Source: Amycolatopsis coloradensis (GTDB lineage Bacteria; Actinomycetota; Actinomycetes; Mycobacteriales; Pseudonocardiaceae). From it: 64,000 nt of DNA. The position numbers and the translations under genes were made by a program. Shown here in pieces: positions 27,258 through 36,263 of the stretch. Where the stretch lies: the NCBI RefSeq assembly GCF_037997115.1, contig NZ_CP150484.1, forward strand, positions 770,847 to 834,846, written 5' to 3'. Each line of letters starts with the position of its first letter. The stretch's first letter is position 1. The notes under the pieces were generated by a model. That model was given only the letters and a program-made list of their open reading frames with translations. It made no database searches and had not been told where the DNA came from.

Positions 27258-28072
27258 CAGACCACCAGCCGTCGGTAGAAGTACTTGTGCGCCAGCGCCC
27301 AGCCCACCCCGGCCAGCACGACCAGGAAGGCGAGGTGGCCCAGCGTGGCGAGCGGGCCGACGGTGCCGAGACTGACCGCCCTCGCCGCCTCGTTGCCGTG
27401 CCACAGCGGGGAGATCCAGGCGATCCACATCAGCGGGGCGGGCAGTTCGGTGATGGGGAAGAACGTGCCGGAGAACAACGTCATCGGGATCAGGATGAAC
27501 CGGAAGACCAGGCCGAACCGGGTGCCCTCGTCGTAGGTGGTCGCGGCCAGCGCCATCACCGGGGTGCCGCACGCGATACCGGTGAGCGTCCCGATCAGGA
27601 TGACGGCGAGCACGCCGAAGCTCGTCCAGGATCCGAAGAGCGCCGCGATGACGGCGTAGATCGTGCCGGCCAGGGTCAGCCGCAGGCTCACCCACATGAT
27701 CTGGCTGCCGAGTACCTGCCCCGGCGTGATCGGGGTGGCGGTGACGGCGATGTAGTCCTGCTGCCACTTGAACCCCGAAAGCACCGGGTAGCTCGACTCC
27801 CCCACCGCCAGCTGCGCGGCACCCGCCACGAGCAGCGCGGGTGCGACGTACTCCAGGTACGAGAACCCGCCCGTCGCCGCTCCTGCCTGGACCTGTGAAC
27901 CGAATCCGAGCCCCATCGCGGCCAGGAAGAGCACCGGTTGCAGGCCCGTCGAGTACAAAGTGGACACCCAATACCGGCGGTACCACATCCAATGGCCCTC
28001 GACCCGAAGCCAGGCTCCCGCCCAGCGCGAGACCACGCGGCCCGTCGACGCCTTCGTCTGCGCGGTGGTCAT
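27257..28072 (-). CDS. ABC-2 type transporter permease
   Basis: ATG 28072 gives 271 residues with six predicted helices and the ABC-2 segment YVAPALLVAGAAQLAVGESS, then LFSGTFFPITELPAPLMWIA. It overlaps both the upstream ATPase gene and the downstream permease by 4 bp, so all three are translationally coupled. The sequence LRVEGHWMWYRRYWVSTLYS at the N-terminus is typical of permeases in two-permease systems of actinobacteria. Confidence 0.9.
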   Translation of the reverse strand: MTTAQTKASTGRVVSRWAGAWLRVEGHWMWYRRYWVSTLYSTGLQPVLFLAAMGLGFGSQVQAGAATGGFSYLEYVAPALLVAGAAQLAVGESSYPVLSGFKWQQDYIAVTATPITPGQVLGSQIMWVSLRLTLAGTIYAVIAALFGSWTSFGVLAVILIGTLTGIACGTPVMALAATTYDEGTRFGLVFRFILIPMTLFSGTFFPITELPAPLMWIAWISPLWHGNEAARAVSLGTVGPLATLGHLAFLVVLAGVGWALAHKYFYRRLVV

Positions 28073-29013
28073 CAGTCCACCAGCGTCCGGCCGGTGAGGC
28101 GGAGGAAGACGTCCTCCAGCGAACTGCGGCGGACCAGGCTCGACAGGGGACGCAGCCCGCGCGCGTGCGCCTGCTCGAGGGTGGCCTCGCCGGTCATCGT
28201 GTAGAGCAGGACACGGTCCGGCAGTACCTCGACGCGTTCGGCGAGGCCCTCGATCCGCTTCGCGGCCGCCTCCTGCTCGCCGTTCGGGAAGCGCAGCTCC
28301 ACGACCTCGCGGGTGGAGTACCGGCTGATCAGGTCCGCGGGCGAGCCTTCGGCGGCGATCCGGCCGTTGTCCATCACGACCAGCCTGTCGCAGAGCTGCT
28401 CCGCCTCGTCCATGTAGTGCGTGGTGATGATGAGCGTGGTCCCGCCCGCTTTGAGCCGGAACAGCCTGTCCCACAACAGATGGCGGGCCTGCGGGTCGAG
28501 CCCCGTCGTCGGCTCGTCGAGCAGGAGCAGCTCCGGGTCGTTGACCAGGGACCGCGCGATGGTCAGCCGCCGCTTCATCCCGCCGGAGAGCGAATCGACC
28601 TCCGCGTTCGCCCGGTCGGTGAGCTGGGCGAACTCCATCAGCTCCTCGGCCTTGCTCCGCACGTGCGACCGGGAAAGCCCGAAGTAGCGGCCGTAGATCT
28701 GCAGGTTCTGCCGGACGGTGAGCTCGGTGTCCAGGTTGTCCTGCTGCGGCACCACCCCGAGCCGGGCGCGGATCTTCGGCCCCTCGACGTCCGGATCCAT
28801 ACCGAGGACCCGCAGGTCGCCGTCGGTGCGCGGGGAGACGCTCGCGATCATCCGCATGGTGGAGGACTTGCCCGCGCCGTTGGGCCCGAGGAAGCCGAAC
28901 GCTTCCCCCGGGCGGACCTCGACGTCGATCCCCCGTACGGCCTCGAAATCGCCGAACCGCTTGACCAACGCCTTCGCCTGCACCATCGCCGGTTCGTGCT
29001 CTGAGTCACCCAC
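28072..29013 (-). CDS. ABC transporter ATP-binding protein, DrrA-like
   Basis: The nucleotide-binding domain has Walker A GFLGPNGAGKSSTMRMI, signature LSGGMKRR and Walker B LLLDEPTTGLDP, then a C-terminal DUF4162-like region. I chose GTG 29013 (313 residues); ATG 28986 and a TTG at 29043 are alternatives, since none has a perfect ribosome site. First gene of the ATPase-permease-permease exporter operon. Confidence 0.9.
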   Translation of the reverse strand: MGDSEHEPAMVQAKALVKRFGDFEAVRGIDVEVRPGEAFGFLGPNGAGKSSTMRMIASVSPRTDGDLRVLGMDPDVEGPKIRARLGVVPQQDNLDTELTVRQNLQIYGRYFGLSRSHVRSKAEELMEFAQLTDRANAEVDSLSGGMKRRLTIARSLVNDPELLLLDEPTTGLDPQARHLLWDRLFRLKAGGTTLIITTHYMDEAEQLCDRLVVMDNGRIAAEGSPADLISRYSTREVVELRFPNGEQEAAAKRIEGLAERVEVLPDRVLLYTMTGEATLEQAHARGLRPLSSLVRRSSLEDVFLRLTGRTLVD

Positions 29014-29103
29014 GGTAGGCACCCTAGGACCTGCCACCGACAAAACTCGACCGGTTTATCCAGCCCTTGTTGGACGGTGGCCGCTCGTCGATACTCACCG
29101 ACC

Positions 29104-30111
29104 ATGAGCCTCAAGCCCAAAATCGCCCTGTTGTCCGTTTTTGTCAGCGCCGGGCTCCTGGTGGCGCCCGCCGCGCGGGCCGAGACCACCGCGGCCACTG
29201 TGGACCCGCGGCCGTCCACCGCCAAGCTGGCCTTCGAACTGCACAAGCTGGCGGTGCTCAGCCACGGCAAGATCCGGGTGGACAGGATCGGCCGCAGCAA
29301 CGAGGGCCGACCGGTGTGGGCGGCGAGGGTCGGCCACGGCAAGACGCGGATCCAGTACGTCACCCAGCAGCACGGCGACGAGCCGCTCGGCACCCCCGCC
29401 GCGCTCGAGTTCCTGCGCAAGGTCGGGGTCGAACACAGCCCGTGGGCGCGGAAGCTGCTGGCGAAGGTGACCGTCGACATCGTCGTGCGCGCCAACCCCG
29501 ACGGGCACGAGCGCGACTGGCGCTACAACTACGAGCCGGACGCCACTCCCGAATACGGTGAGAAGGGCAAGGGGTACGACATCAACCGCTACCACGACCC
29601 GGCCGTGGCGCCGAAGGACAATCCGGCCACCGAAGCGGGCCTGATCCAGCGGCGGAACGCGTCGTTCAAGCCGGACATCATGGTCGACTACCACATGCAG
29701 GGCCGTTACCGGGACGAAGGCGGCAAGGAGATCACGGCTTCCACGATGTGGCCGACGCATCCGGGCGTGAAACAGTCCGATGTGGACTTCGCGAAGCAGA
29801 TCGCGGTCGTGGTGCGGCGGTCGATCGACGCGAACGGCGGCCATGTCTCGCAGTATCCCGGCGGTTCGTACCAGGGCATCGCGCGCAACGGGTACGGGCT
29901 GCTCGGCGACGGCAGCGTGCTGATCGAACTGAGCCTCATCCCGGAGCGGGAGCAGCAGCAGATCCAGGACGCGCTGGCCTCGATGGTCGCGATCGCGCAG
30001 TCCGCGGCCGACGGTTCGGTGCGGAAGGTGGACCCGGCCGACGCCGAAGCGATCCCGCCGCGGGGTCCGGCGCTGCCGGGGACGGTCGAAGAGGCGCACG
30101 AAGCCGCCTGA
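29104..30111 (+). CDS. Secreted M14 family zinc carboxypeptidase
   Basis: The 335-residue protein starts with a signal peptide (residues 1-26, cleaved near ARA). The zinc ligands are the HxxE of QQHGDEPLGTP (near residue 91) and the His of DYHMQGRY; IELSLI near residue 278 supplies the catalytic Glu position. It keeps the N-terminal layout of the M14 fold but is shorter than digestive-type enzymes. It probably trims peptides or cell-wall stems outside the cell. It is transcribed alone, convergent with the large phosphodiesterase gene and separated from it by a perfect inverted repeat. Confidence 0.83.
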   Translation: MSLKPKIALLSVFVSAGLLVAPAARAETTAATVDPRPSTAKLAFELHKLAVLSHGKIRVDRIGRSNEGRPVWAARVGHGKTRIQYVTQQHGDEPLGTPAALEFLRKVGVEHSPWARKLLAKVTVDIVVRANPDGHERDWRYNYEPDATPEYGEKGKGYDINRYHDPAVAPKDNPATEAGLIQRRNASFKPDIMVDYHMQGRYRDEGGKEITASTMWPTHPGVKQSDVDFAKQIAVVVRRSIDANGGHVSQYPGGSYQGIARNGYGLLGDGSVLIELSLIPEREQQQIQDALASMVAIAQSAADGSVRKVDPADAEAIPPRGPALPGTVEEAHEAA

Positions 30112-30112
30112 G

Positions 30113-30160
30113 CCTCGTGAGTGGTAAGGACGGTTAGAACCGTCCTTACCACTCACGAGG
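30113..30160. repeat. Perfect 23-bp-arm inverted repeat, copy 1 of a duplicated element
   Basis: Arms CCTCGTGAGTGGTAAGGACG plus GTT (30113-30135) and the exact complement (30138-30160) flank a 2-nt centre. The same core, with the same centre, recurs at 52927-52972. It lies between two convergent stops (30111 and 30165), so it can act as a bidirectional terminator. Confidence 0.95.
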
Positions 30161-30164
30161 TGGT

Positions 30165-33100
30165 TCAGCGGACGGTGACCGACAGGCTCCGCGTGACCCC
30201 GTTGACGGTGACCGAAAGGCTCGCCGTCCCGGGCCTCAGCGCGGCCAGCACCCCGGTCGCGGGATCGAACGACGCGACGTCCCACGGCATCGCGGGCAGG
30301 AACCCGCCGGCGACATGCGTGCCCCAGCCGCCCTTCCAGTCCGCGCTGACCGGGTACGAAACCGGCACCTGACGCGCTCCCTGCGTCACCACGGCCCGGA
30401 TGTCCGCCTTCTCCCCGCGTGCCAGGGACGAGGGGCCGGACAGCGTCAGCGCGTCGACGTTCGGCCGCGTCTCGAACCGCACCGGCTGCGCCTTGTCCCC
30501 CGGTTCGAACCGGACCATCGTCCAGCCGACGAACCCGCCGTCACCCGGCGCCGCGGCGGGCGACTTCCCGGAGTTGCCGTTCACCAGGTACGGCACGCCG
30601 TCGACCCGTGAAAGGTTGAAAACGCCCGCGTGCGAAGCGATCGCGGCCGCCTGCTTCCCGGATTCGCGTTCGAAGGCGGTCAACCAGCCGGTCAGCATGG
30701 CGGCCTCCTTGCGGTCGGCCAGCTGCGAATTCCCGGCGGGGCTCGGATCCTTGACCGGATGGTGCATCGCGACGACCACGCCGCGGATCCGCCGGTCCGG
30801 CTTCGCCCCGTCCAGCGCCTCGCGCAGCATCCGGATCTGGTCGAACCCGCCCGCGCGCAGCGAACCGCGCGAGGAATCCATCAGCACCAGCCGGATCCCG
30901 GCGACGTCGGCGACGCGATGGGTCGCCCCGAACGCCGCCTGGAACTCCGCGAGCCCGTGCCCGCCGTCGGCTTCGTGGTTGCCCGGCACGTAGTACCACG
31001 GCGCCTTGCCGACGAGTTCCTCGTCGATGACCGACTTCGCCAGCACGAAATCGGCGGCCGTACCGCGGTCGACGAAGTCGCCGTTGATCAGCACGAGATC
31101 CGGTTTCGCCGCCACGGCCTCGCGCAGCGCGCGCCGGGCCTGGGCGACCAGCGGGCCGTCGGGCTGGTCGGCGGTGAACTGCGCGTCGCTGACCACGGCG
31201 ATCCGCAGGCCACCGGTCGCCGCGCCGTCGGTGATCAGCGCCGGGTCACGCGGCGCCGGATCGGCGGGGACGGCGGCCGCGGGCGCGACCTCGAAGGTGA
31301 GGTCGTCGAAGACCAGCCGTCCTTCGTACTGCTGGGCAGGGACGTTCTCGACGGCGTAGAACTTCGTCAGCCGCTGCCCGTCGGGAAGGCCTGCCGGGAT
31401 GGTCGCGCGCACGTAGCGCCAGCCCGTCCAGTCGACGCTCAGCGACAGGTCCACGACGGACGGGACGTTGGCGGCGTCACGGAGTTCCGCCCGCAGCCAA
31501 GCGCCCTTCGCGTCGCCGTTGACCCATAGGCCGACACGCTGGGTGCCGGGCGGCAACGCGATCGGCGCCGCCGAGTTGACGTAGGCCGCGCGCGTGGCGT
31601 TGGTCCCGTTCAGCCGGTAGTCCAGCGCGAGACCGCGTCCGCCGTCACGGCCGGGAGCCTCGGAAAGCGCGGCGCCGACGACGGCCGGGAACACGCTGGC
31701 GGTCCAGCCCGCCGGGCCGTCCAGCGGCGCAGCCACCCGGGATTCCGTGCCGACGGACGCCGCCAGATGCGTCACCTTCCCGCCCGCGGTGGCGGTGATC
31801 GCCGAAGCGCCCGCGGCCTTCAACGCGGTGATCGCGAACCCGCCGCCGGACGGTTCGATCTTCACCACCGCGGGGTCGTAATCGAGTTTGACGTCGTCAG
31901 GCTCGATCCACGTGCCGTAACCGTCGGCGTCGTAGCCGAACACCTTGAACGTGCTCTTCGCGCCTTCGCCGGACAACGCGACCTGTTCGGTGCTCGTGCC
32001 AAGGCGTGCCGGTGAACCGAGGACGTTCAGCGTGGTCTTGCCCCTGACGCCGCCGCGTTTCGCGTAGACGTCGACGTCCGCGGGCGCGTCCGGCCGGAGC
32101 CGGTCGGCGTGCGCGGTGAACACGCCGTCGGTCACGGTGCCGCGGAAGGGATTCGTACTGAGCCACTGGACACTGCCGTCGACGGCGGCGCCGGTCTCGT
32201 CGTGACCGCCGGCGGCGAGTTTCCGCGTCAGCCCGGAAAGCACACGCGTCGCGTCGGCGGTGTCCTGCGCGGGACGGGGCGCGAATCCGGTCAGGCGTCC
32301 GCTTCCCGGCGTGGTCGCGACACCGATCCCGTTGGGCACCAGGCGTTCCCCGCCGTCCGACGGTGAGTTGCGGATCAGCGGTGCCTTCTCGCCCTCCTCG
32401 CGGGCGAGCATGGTCGACGAGCCGCCGCCGTCGAGGTTGAGGGCGTCGTCCGCGCCGAGCGACTTCATGTGCCGGGCGAGTTCCAGTTCGGTCATGCCGC
32501 GGCTGTCCGCCTGGCGGCCGTCGACCGTCGCCAGCCACATCTTCGTGCCGTCGGCGGAGAACCCGACCGCCGTCCGCGGGTGCATGGCGACGTTGTCGAC
32601 CGGCTGGACCGCGCCGTCACGCAGCAGGATCTTGTTCCCGCCGACCGAGACGGACAGCTTGCCCGCGTCACTCTTCGGCGCGTACGCGACGCCCACCTTC
32701 TCACCGGGCTTCAAGCCGGACAACGAGTCCACACCGCCGTCACGGGCGAGCAGGATCGTCGCTCCCGCGGCGATCGGGCCGTCGGCGGGTTGCGGCCGCA
32801 CCTGCGTGACGACGCCGTCGGAGACCTCGACCTCGACGACGCGCTGGGCGCCCGCGACCGAGGTCCGCCGCGAGGACGCGCCCCACAGCGGGGTGTAGAC
32901 GCCGATCGCGGCGCCGCTCAGCACGGGGCTGTTGAAGTTCGACGCGGGCACGACCTTGCCGTCGGGCAGGGTGATCGACGCGTCGAGGAACACCTCCGCG
33001 AGCCGTGCCTTGCCTTCCTCCGTGATCGACGCGGTCAGGTTGTGGCCGCGCGCGGGCGCCGTCTGGAGTTTCCCGGCGTCGATGCCGACGCCGATGGGCG

Positions 33101-33527
33101 CGCCGGAAGCGTTGATGTCGAAGAAGTCCCCGTTGACCCCGGCGACCGCGCCGGCCCTGGACACCTGCTGCGAAAGCGGTGTCCGCGCCGAAACCGTGCC
33201 AGGGCTGAGGTACGTCGGCTTGAGGGTCTTGCTGGTGAGATCGACGGCGAGGGTGTCGCCGCGGATCCAGCCCGCCGGGTCGTACCGGTCGAACTCGGTG
33301 AGACTCAGGCCCGGCGCCACGCGCGAAGTCGCGCTGGTGGTGACGAGACCGTCGTCGGGCGCGGCCACGGCGTACGCGGACGGCCCCTCCTTCGCCGACG
33401 AGGCCGCTGGGGCGGCTTCGACGGGCGCCGGACCGAGCGGAGCGGCCAAGGGATCGGCGTGCGCCGGTGCGGCGACGAACAATCCGGGCAGCAGGGCAGC
33501 GAGCAGCAACAAGCGTGAATTTCTCAC
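30165..33527 (-). CDS. Secreted phosphodiester glycosidase / metallophosphoesterase multidomain protein
   Basis: The 1120-residue product has a signal peptide (1-24) and two enzymatic parts. The N-terminal part is a NAGPA-like phosphodiester glycosidase domain, with AGVNGDFFDINASGAPIGVG (near 128) and LGADDALNLDGGGSSTMLAR (near 360). A middle region holds Ig/big-like and carbohydrate-binding-like segments. The C-terminal part is a calcineurin-like metallophosphoesterase, with VVSDAQFTADQ, LVLINGDFVDRG, YVPGNHEADGG and VVAMHHPVKD. It ends with an Ig-like domain (SLSVTVNGVTRSLSVTV). It likely degrades phosphodiester-linked glycans or teichoic-acid-like polymers outside the cell. The start is GTG 33527. 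Confidence 0.85.
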   Translation of the reverse strand: MRNSRLLLLAALLPGLFVAAPAHADPLAAPLGPAPVEAAPAASSAKEGPSAYAVAAPDDGLVTTSATSRVAPGLSLTEFDRYDPAGWIRGDTLAVDLTSKTLKPTYLSPGTVSARTPLSQQVSRAGAVAGVNGDFFDINASGAPIGVGIDAGKLQTAPARGHNLTASITEEGKARLAEVFLDASITLPDGKVVPASNFNSPVLSGAAIGVYTPLWGASSRRTSVAGAQRVVEVEVSDGVVTQVRPQPADGPIAAGATILLARDGGVDSLSGLKPGEKVGVAYAPKSDAGKLSVSVGGNKILLRDGAVQPVDNVAMHPRTAVGFSADGTKMWLATVDGRQADSRGMTELELARHMKSLGADDALNLDGGGSSTMLAREEGEKAPLIRNSPSDGGERLVPNGIGVATTPGSGRLTGFAPRPAQDTADATRVLSGLTRKLAAGGHDETGAAVDGSVQWLSTNPFRGTVTDGVFTAHADRLRPDAPADVDVYAKRGGVRGKTTLNVLGSPARLGTSTEQVALSGEGAKSTFKVFGYDADGYGTWIEPDDVKLDYDPAVVKIEPSGGGFAITALKAAGASAITATAGGKVTHLAASVGTESRVAAPLDGPAGWTASVFPAVVGAALSEAPGRDGGRGLALDYRLNGTNATRAAYVNSAAPIALPPGTQRVGLWVNGDAKGAWLRAELRDAANVPSVVDLSLSVDWTGWRYVRATIPAGLPDGQRLTKFYAVENVPAQQYEGRLVFDDLTFEVAPAAAVPADPAPRDPALITDGAATGGLRIAVVSDAQFTADQPDGPLVAQARRALREAVAAKPDLVLINGDFVDRGTAADFVLAKSVIDEELVGKAPWYYVPGNHEADGGHGLAEFQAAFGATHRVADVAGIRLVLMDSSRGSLRAGGFDQIRMLREALDGAKPDRRIRGVVVAMHHPVKDPSPAGNSQLADRKEAAMLTGWLTAFERESGKQAAAIASHAGVFNLSRVDGVPYLVNGNSGKSPAAAPGDGGFVGWTMVRFEPGDKAQPVRFETRPNVDALTLSGPSSLARGEKADIRAVVTQGARQVPVSYPVSADWKGGWGTHVAGGFLPAMPWDVASFDPATGVLAALRPGTASLSVTVNGVTRSLSVTVR

Positions 33528-33636
33528 GAATTACCCCACGATCGAGTGACAGGCAGCATCGCTCAGCACAGCGGACGCGAACCGCTAGGAGAAGACCTCG
33601 GGGTGAACGAGAACCGAACGGCGTAGGGCGCGAAGG

Positions 33637-34380
33637 TCAGGGCGTGACCGGCCCGGCGAGGAAGGTCTTCGCCGCCGTGGCGTCACCGGTGATTTCGAGG
33701 CCCGCCCCGTCGAGCTCGATCCGTTGCCACAGCAGCAGATCCAGCCCTTCCGCGGGCCCTTCGACGACGGCGCCCGCCGCTTCGGCGGGGTCTGCCCGCC
33801 GCGAGCCGGGGACGTCGGTTTCGCCCGGCGGTGTGATCAACCAGGCGTGTCCGGTGTCGGAGGTCTTCAGCAGCAACGGAACGGTGACCGCCGGCGGGGT
33901 GTGCCACCGCTTGACCTTCGGCAGCATGCCGAGGAGGACCTCGTCCACGCCGTCGGCGGCGAGGGACGGGTCCAGGGTGTATTCGGTCCCTGCCGCGCGG
34001 TGCGCGTCGAGCAGGTGCACCGCGGTCTCGTGGACCTGGCGGCGGAACCAGAAGGCCTTGGTCTTGGCGGCGGCGGTGAAGTTCCAGGCGCCGTCCTCGG
34101 GAGATGCCTCGCGCAGTGCCTCGATGAGGTCTGCCGCACTTTCGCGGTACCAGGCGGCGAGGTCCATGCCGGGTTCGTCCTCGAAGCTCTGCGGGCCGAG
34201 TTCGCCGGTGCGCACGATCCCGGCCGCCCAGCGATGGACGTTGCCGAGGTGCACGACCAGGTCACGCAGGCGCCAGTCGCCGCAGCACGGCACGGGCGCG
34301 GCGTGGTCCCCGGTGCTCGCCACGTGCGCGAAACCGGTGGTGAGCTCCCGCAGGCGCTCCAGGTACTCGTCCGGTGTCAT
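33637..34380 (-). CDS. Maleylpyruvate isomerase family mycothiol-dependent enzyme (DinB-like)
   Basis: ATG 34380 with GGGGAG 6 nt upstream gives 247 residues. The MDMPI/DinB fold shows a metal-binding His in LRDLVVHLGNVHRW (near residue 52) and the ExxxH pair in VHETAVHLLDAHRA (near 145). Mycothiol serves as cofactor in characterised members, in line with an actinobacterial host. A C-terminal SCP-like domain may follow. The true substrate is unknown; the family name does not imply maleylpyruvate isomerisation. Confidence 0.85.
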   Translation of the reverse strand: MTPDEYLERLRELTTGFAHVASTGDHAAPVPCCGDWRLRDLVVHLGNVHRWAAGIVRTGELGPQSFEDEPGMDLAAWYRESAADLIEALREASPEDGAWNFTAAAKTKAFWFRRQVHETAVHLLDAHRAAGTEYTLDPSLAADGVDEVLLGMLPKVKRWHTPPAVTVPLLLKTSDTGHAWLITPPGETDVPGSRRADPAEAAGAVVEGPAEGLDLLLWQRIELDGAGLEITGDATAAKTFLAGPVTP

Positions 34381-34434
34381 CGAAACTCCCCGCTTCGTGG
34401 ACGGCACGGTGATACCGCGCCGTCCACGAGTGTG

Positions 34435-34845
34435 TCAGACCTCGGGGAACCAGAGCTTGAGCTCGCGCTCGGCCGACTCCGGGGAGTCCGAACCGTGCAC
34501 CAGGTTGTACTGGGTCTCCAGCGCGAAGTCGCCGCGCAGAGTGCCGGGGGTGGCCTTCTCGACCGGGTCGGTGCCGCCGGCGAGCTGACGGAAGGCGGCG
34601 ATGGCGCGGGGGCCCTCGACGGCGATCGCGACCAGCGGGCCCGAGGTGATGAACTCGAGGAGGTCGCCGAAGAACGGGCGCTCCTTGTGCTCGGCGTAGT
34701 GCTCCTCGGCGACCGACCGCTCGACGGTGCGCAGTTCGAGGGCGGCGAGCTTCAGGCCCTTGCGCTCGATGCGAGCGATGACCTCGCCGACGAGGCCGCG
34801 CGCGACGCCATCGGGCTTGACGAGGACCAGCGTGCGTTCAGTCAC
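34435..34845 (-). CDS. ndk: Nucleoside diphosphate kinase
   Basis: The 136-residue enzyme transfers phosphate between nucleoside di- and triphosphates via the catalytic His in [13 protein letters not shown] (near residue 117). It begins [20 protein letters not shown] and ends with the short EIxxWFPE-like tail. The start is GTG 34845 with AAGGAG upstream. In the conserved order it belongs between DUF4233/folC and rne; here both sides carry inserts. Confidence 0.97.
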   Translation of the reverse strand: MTERTLVLVKPDGVARGLVGEVIARIERKGLKLAALELRTVERSVAEEHYAEHKERPFFGDLLEFITSGPLVAIAVEGPRAIAAFRQLAGGTDPVEKATPGTLRGDFALETQYNLVHGSDSPESAERELKLWFPEV

Positions 34846-34909
34846 GGCGGTATTTCTCCTTGGGTGGGATTCGTGCTATTCGCCCGGAGCCTACTGGGTG
34901 CTTCGCCGC

Positions 34910-35257
34910 TCACTTCACGTCGGACCAGGGAATGGCCTCGATGCGTTCGAGGTGCTCCTCGCCCCACTCCCCGAGTGCGGCCATAGCGCTGTTGAGGGAA
35001 TCCCCGAATCCGGTCAGCGAGTACTCCACCTTCGGCGGAACCTGGTGGTAAACCTCGCGATGCAGCAGTCCGGTGGTCTCCATCTCGCGCAGTTGCAGGA
35101 TCAGGACCCGCTCGCTGATGCCGGGCACCGCGCGCCTCAGCTCCCCGAAGCGCAGCGGACCGTCCTGGAGCGCGAACAGGATGAGCCCTTTCCATTTGCC
35201 GCCCATGACGGCGATCGCGGCGTCGAGGCCGCAGGTGAACGTCCGATTCTTGGTCAT
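34910..35257 (-). CDS. HxlR family winged-helix regulator
   Basis: ATG 35257 gives 115 residues: CGLDAAIAVMGGKWKGLILF, then LRFGELRRAVPGISERVLIL and the wing REVYHQVPPKVEYSLTGFG. A single conserved Cys sits near the N-terminus (TFTCGLD), the residue by which some HxlR proteins (YodB, HypR) sense quinones or electrophiles. It is divergent from an imine reductase-like gene, its likely target. Confidence 0.9.
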   Translation of the reverse strand: MTKNRTFTCGLDAAIAVMGGKWKGLILFALQDGPLRFGELRRAVPGISERVLILQLREMETTGLLHREVYHQVPPKVEYSLTGFGDSLNSAMAALGEWGEEHLERIEAIPWSDVK

Positions 35258-35278
35258 CGCTTCACATACCTTTTTGTC

Positions 35279-35303
35279 AGTACCCGGCAAAATAGTAGGT
35301 ACT
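35279..35303. promoter_or_regulatory. Inverted repeat, candidate HxlR operator
   Basis: AGTAC (35279-35283) and GTACT (35299-35303) form an inverted repeat around an A/T-rich 15-bp spacer in the divergent gap. A further TAGGTAC repeats half of it. The spacing and GTAC cores resemble known HxlR-family operators. Confidence 0.5.
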
Positions 35304-35369
35304 TGATCGAATTTACGCGACCGCCCAGCATGGAGTCATCCCGAAGATTTCCTTTGACTGGAGCGAAAA

Positions 35370-36263
35370 ATGCCGAAGACGCCGGTGACCGTCGTGGGCC
35401 TCGGCTCGATGGGCTCGGCCCTGGCGGACGCCTTTCTGGCGGCCGGGCATCCGACCACCGTGTGGAACAGGACGGCTTCGAAGGCCGATCACCTCGTCGC
35501 GCGCGGAGCGATCCTGGCCGCGACGGCCGGGGACGCGGTGCGGGCGAGCCAGTTGACCATCGCCTGCCTGACCACCTACGAAGACACGCGCGCGGCTTTG
35601 GAGCCCGCTTCCCTGACCGGACGCGCCTTGGTGACTTTGAACAGCGGCTCACCGGCGGGAGCGCGCCGGATGGCCGAATGGGCGAAGGAGCACGGCGCGC
35701 GATACCTCGACGGCGCGATCAAGAACGTGCCGTCTGCCGTCGGAGCGCCGGACACGCTGCTGTACTACGGCGGCGACAAGACCGTCTTCGACGAACACCT
35801 GGACACGTTGCGGGTGCTGGGCGGCGACACCGTCCACCTCGGCGAGGAGACCGACCTCGCGGCGCTGTACGAAACGGCCGTCGGCGGCACCCTGCTGCCC
35901 GCGCTGGTCGGGTTCTTCCAGGGTGCCGCCGCGCTGCGGTCGCGCGGGCTCGAAGCCGCCACGCTCCTGCCCTACGCCACCAAATGGTTCGAGATGATCA
36001 TCTCGGTGCTTCCGATGTACGCCAAGGAAATCGACAGCGGCGACTACTCGGATCCCGCGGCCTCGGTGGACATCTTCCACGCCGGCGCCGCCGCCGACCT
36101 CGAACTGGCCGAGGAAGGCGTCGACGTCGGCTGGCAGTCGCCGATGCACGACCTCGTGCGGCGGGCCGCCGAGGCCGGGCACGGCGACCGCAGCATCGCG
36201 GTCCTGACGGAACTGCTCAGCGTTGGGGCCGCAGGGTCTTCGACCACAGCGAAGCGCCCGTAG
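35370..36263 (+). CDS. NADPH-dependent imine reductase-like / beta-hydroxyacid dehydrogenase family protein
   Basis: The 297 residues begin with a Rossmann motif VTVVGLGSMGSALADAFLAA and NADPH-selecting WNRTASKAD. The interdomain helix starts near residue 160 (EETDLAALYETAVGG) and the C-terminal dimerisation domain carries ALRSRGLEAATLLPY, the pattern of imine reductases known from Streptomyces and Amycolatopsis. Such enzymes reduce cyclic imines and C=N bonds; the natural substrate is unknown. It is divergent from HxlR, and its last 47 bp overlap the convergent phosphatase gene. Confidence 0.85.
   Translation: MPKTPVTVVGLGSMGSALADAFLAAGHPTTVWNRTASKADHLVARGAILAATAGDAVRASQLTIACLTTYEDTRAALEPASLTGRALVTLNSGSPAGARRMAEWAKEHGARYLDGAIKNVPSAVGAPDTLLYYGGDKTVFDEHLDTLRVLGGDTVHLGEETDLAALYETAVGGTLLPALVGFFQGAAALRSRGLEAATLLPYATKWFEMIISVLPMYAKEIDSGDYSDPAASVDIFHAGAAADLELAEEGVDVGWQSPMHDLVRRAAEAGHGDRSIAVLTELLSVGAAGSSTTAKRP

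Noticed and set aside
30113..30160. Insertion sequence or MITE ends
   Set aside because: The palindromes have almost no centre, no transposase and no clear target duplication, so they are listed only as inverted repeats.
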